Positions 6,272 through 8,452 of a stretch of 8,452 bases of DNA are shown piece after piece; positions within the stretch are counted from its first letter, which is position 1; every line of letters begins with the position of its first letter. A program made the position numbers and the translations under genes. The stretch is from assembly GCA_937927695.1 (NCBI GenBank), contig CALBRU010000018.1:1-8452 (forward strand), written 5' to 3'. A model generated the notes under the pieces. That model was not told the origin of the DNA. It saw only the letters and a program-made list of their open reading frames with translations, and did not search any database. Origin of the DNA: an uncultured Thiomonas sp. (GTDB lineage Bacteria > Pseudomonadota > Gammaproteobacteria > Burkholderiales > Burkholderiaceae_C).

Positions 6272-6329
6272 TCCCGCTCGCATGAATTTGCAAGCCTTGT
6301 GCGCGCGGGTTAAGCCCGGGTTCAGGCCG

Positions 6330-7274
6330 TCAGGCCCGTTGCGGGGCGCTGCCGTAGATGGTTTGCAGACGATGGAGCGCGCCCTGCAGGGTGATGTGAT
6401 GATTTTGCGGGCCATGCACGGCGATTTTTTCCGCTCCGAGCACATTGCCCAAGCGGGTGCTGTCGGCCAGCGTCCAGCCTTTGGACAACCCGAACAACAA
6501 GCCGGCGCGGAAGGCATCGCCACAACCCGTCGGGTCGAGAACTTCTCGAGCGGGCACACCGGGAATGTCGCAGGCTTGGCCGCCCTCGCTCCAGATGCGG
6601 CAGCCGTGTTCGCCTCGGGTGACGATCACCCCGCGCACTTGGGATGCGATGTGGTCGAGGCTCCAGCCGGTGCGCTCCACCAGCAGTTCAGCCTCGTAGT
6701 CGTTCACCGCGACCCAACTGGCTTTAGTGATGAAATCGCGCAGATCGGCACCGTCGAACAGCGGCATGCCCTGACCCGGATCGAAGATGAACGGGATGCC
6801 CGCTGCGGCAAGCTGCGCCGCATGGTCGATCATGGCCGAGCGGCCGTCTGGCGCGACGATGGCCAGATCGACCCCGGCGTCCAGCGGCACGGGCAGCTCG
6901 TGCGCCCGGCCCATGGCACCGGGATGGAAGGAGGTGATCTGGTTGTTGTCGCGGTCGGTGATGATGTGCGCCTGCGCGGTGAAACTGTCGGCCAGTTGCC
7001 CGACGTAAGTGCGCGGAATGTGCAGCGCATCAAGGCGGTCGAGATAACTCTGGCCGTCCGCGCCCAGGGCGCCGAGGATGAGCGGGTCACCCCCCAGCAG
7101 CGCCAGGCTGTAGGCGATGTTGCCCGCGCAACCGCCAAACTCGCGCCGCATGGTGGGCACCAGAAAGCTGATGTTCAGAATATGCACTTTGTCGGGCAGG
7201 ATGTGCTCGGCAAAGCGGCCGTCGAAAGTGGTGATGGTGTCGAAGGCGAGCGAACCGCAGATGAGGGTGGACAT
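6330..7274 (-). CDS. PfkB-family carbohydrate (or nucleoside) kinase
   Basis: The 314-residue product is a ribokinase/PfkB-fold enzyme, which moves the ATP gamma-phosphate to a hydroxyl of a sugar or nucleoside in the cytoplasm. The first PfkB signature is GGCAGNIAYSLALLGG (47-62), where the substrate binds. NDYE (191-194) matches the NxxE metal-site motif. The second signature DPTGCGDAFRAGLL (247-260) holds the anion hole and catalytic base D253. Length fits the family. ATG 7274 is chosen because the conserved N-terminal strand LICGSLAFD begins right after it, and GAAGG (7284-7288 on the plus strand as ccttc) lies nine bases upstream; the frame is open further up but only as a shadow of lysS. 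It starts 5 bases after the lysS stop, so the two are probably cotranscribed and coupled. I do not know its substrate; relatives are often labelled adenosine kinase or ribokinase without proof. Confidence 0.9.
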   Translation of the reverse strand: MSTLICGSLAFDTITTFDGRFAEHILPDKVHILNISFLVPTMRREFGGCAGNIAYSLALLGGDPLILGALGADGQSYLDRLDALHIPRTYVGQLADSFTAQAHIITDRDNNQITSFHPGAMGRAHELPVPLDAGVDLAIVAPDGRSAMIDHAAQLAAAGIPFIFDPGQGMPLFDGADLRDFITKASWVAVNDYEAELLVERTGWSLDHIASQVRGVIVTRGEHGCRIWSEGGQACDIPGVPAREVLDPTGCGDAFRAGLLFGLSKGWTLADSTRLGNVLGAEKIAVHGPQNHHITLQGALHRLQTIYGSAPQRA

Positions 7275-7279
7275 GAGGT

Positions 7280-8452
7280 TCAGCCTTCGAAGCGCAGGGC
7301 GGGGAAGAGAATGACGTCGCGGATGCTGGGCGCGTCGGTGAGCAGCATGACCAGCCGGTCGATGCCGATGCCGCAGCCGCCGGCTGGCGGCATGCCGTAT
7401 TCCAGCGCCCGCACATAGTCGGCGTCGAAATACATGGCTTCGTCGTCGCCGGCTTCCTTGGCCTGCACCTGCGACTGAAAGCGGGCGGCCTGGTCTTCGG
7501 GGTCGTTCAGCTCGGAGAAACCGTTGGCGATTTCGCGGCCGGTGATGAACAGCTCGAAGCGCTCGGTCGTGTTCGCATCGGCATCGGAGGCGCGCGCCAG
7601 GGGCGACACTTCCACGGGATAGTCGACGATGAAGGTCGGCTCCCACAGCAGATGCTCGGCCACCTCCTCGAACAGCGCCAACTGCAAAGCGCCCAGACCC
7701 ATACCCTTGAGTTTGTGCGGCGCGTGATCGGCATCGAGACGGCGCAACTCGCCGCGCAAAAAGCCGTCATCGGCCAGTTGCGCGTCGGTGTAGTCGGAGG
7801 CGTGCTTCTGAATGGCCTGCGTCAAGGTCAGTCGCGCAAAGGGCGCGCTCAAATCCAGCGTGCGCCCCTGGTGCGTGAGCACCGCGGTACCGCAGGTGAG
7901 TTGCGCGGTATTGCGAATCAGCGCTTCGGTGAAATCCATCTGGTCGCGGTAGGTCCACCAGGCGGCGTAAAACTCCATCATGGTGAATTCGGGGTTGTGC
8001 CGCGGGCTCAGACCTTCGTTGCGGAAATTGCGGTTGATCTCGAACACGCGCTCAAAGCCGCCGACCAGCAGGCGCTTGAGATACAGCTCGGGCGCGATGC
8101 GCAGGTACATCTGCTGATCGAGGGCGTTGTGATGGGTGATGAACGGTTTGGCCGCAGCACCTCCGGGAATGGGGTGGAGCATGGGCGTTTCCACCTCCAT
8201 GAAACCCGCTGCCAGCATTTCATTGCGCAGGGCCGCGATGGCTTTGCTGCGCAGCGCGAAGCGTTCGCGCGATTCCGGCGTGACGATGAGATCGACATAT
8301 CGCTGGCGGTAGCGCGTTTCGACATCTTCGAGGCCGTGAAACTTGTCGGGCAAGGGGCGCAGCGATTTGACTAGCAGCCGCACCTGCTCGGCCCGAATGG
8401 TCAGCTCGCCCGTGCGCGTTTTGAACAGCACGCCCTCGCAACCGATCCAGTC
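7280..8452 (-). CDS. lysS: Class II lysyl-tRNA synthetase, C-terminal 390 residues (5' end outside window)
   Basis: LysRS attaches lysine to tRNA-Lys. The frame runs open to the right edge of the window (first visible residues DWIGCEG), so the gene begins beyond it; about 115 residues, most of the anticodon-binding OB fold, are missing if it is as long as E. coli LysS (505). Numbered from the first visible residue, class II motif 1 is near 82-95 (GFMEVETPML, then IPGG), motif 2 is near 141-162 (NRNFRNEGLS followed by RHNPEFTMMEFY), and motif 3 is GIGIDRLVML near 361-370. The segments RPLPDKFHGL, KPFITHHNALD and GREIANGFSELND match LysRS closely. The stop is 5 bases before the kinase start. 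In many bacteria lysS follows prfB; that cannot be checked here. Identity is very firm. Confidence 0.96.
   Translation of the reverse strand, partial: DWIGCEGVLFKTRTGELTIRAEQVRLLVKSLRPLPDKFHGLEDVETRYRQRYVDLIVTPESRERFALRSKAIAALRNEMLAAGFMEVETPMLHPIPGGAAAKPFITHHNALDQQMYLRIAPELYLKRLLVGGFERVFEINRNFRNEGLSPRHNPEFTMMEFYAAWWTYRDQMDFTEALIRNTAQLTCGTAVLTHQGRTLDLSAPFARLTLTQAIQKHASDYTDAQLADDGFLRGELRRLDADHAPHKLKGMGLGALQLALFEEVAEHLLWEPTFIVDYPVEVSPLARASDADANTTERFELFITGREIANGFSELNDPEDQAARFQSQVQAKEAGDDEAMYFDADYVRALEYGMPPAGGCGIGIDRLVMLLTDAPSIRDVILFPALRFEG

Noticed and set aside
6261..7418. A 385-codon plus-strand frame opposite the kinase
   Set aside because: No domain is recognisable, and it spans the kinase and the end of lysS in antisense, so it is a shadow.

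Overview
This 8.45 kb window is a dense stretch of high-GC chromosome. Its proteins most resemble betaproteobacterial ones, probably order Burkholderiales. That placement rests on the gene order surE-pcm-nlpD-rpoS, the long proline-rich N-terminus of Pcm, the HVIRELN motif in RpoS and the style of the NlpD and RlmD proteins. I recognised these from memory of the families, not from a search, and the genus is not determined.

Layout. The plus strand from 1 to 5429 carries six tightly packed genes: the 3' end of surE (survival protein and nucleotidase), pcm (L-isoaspartyl protein repair methyltransferase), nlpD (LysM/M23-fold lipoprotein that activates cell-wall amidases), rpoS (stationary-phase sigma factor), a DEDDy-type 3'-5' exonuclease of the PolB-like family, and rlmD (23S rRNA m5U methyltransferase with an Fe-S cluster). 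Gaps are from a 4-base overlap to 29 bases, so these genes probably share transcripts. A near-perfect hairpin flanked by A and T tracts at 5447-5474 lies between convergent units and can end transcription from both sides.

The minus strand holds a YccA-type Bax-inhibitor-1 membrane protein (5491-6192) with its own possible promoter, then a PfkB-family sugar or nucleoside kinase (6330-7274), and lysS (7280 to the right edge, 5' end cut off). The kinase starts only 5 bases after the lysS stop, so those two look like an operon.

How they fit together. The plus-strand block joins stationary-phase functions (SurE, Pcm, RpoS) with envelope division (NlpD) and nucleic-acid maintenance or modification (exonuclease, RlmD). 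LysRS and the kinase are housekeeping. I saw no mobile element, CRISPR array, tRNA, rRNA or phage gene. I found no convincing undescribed system; the findings are modest points such as an unusual low-complexity insert in RlmD, a palindrome in the yccA leader and the kinase of unknown specificity.
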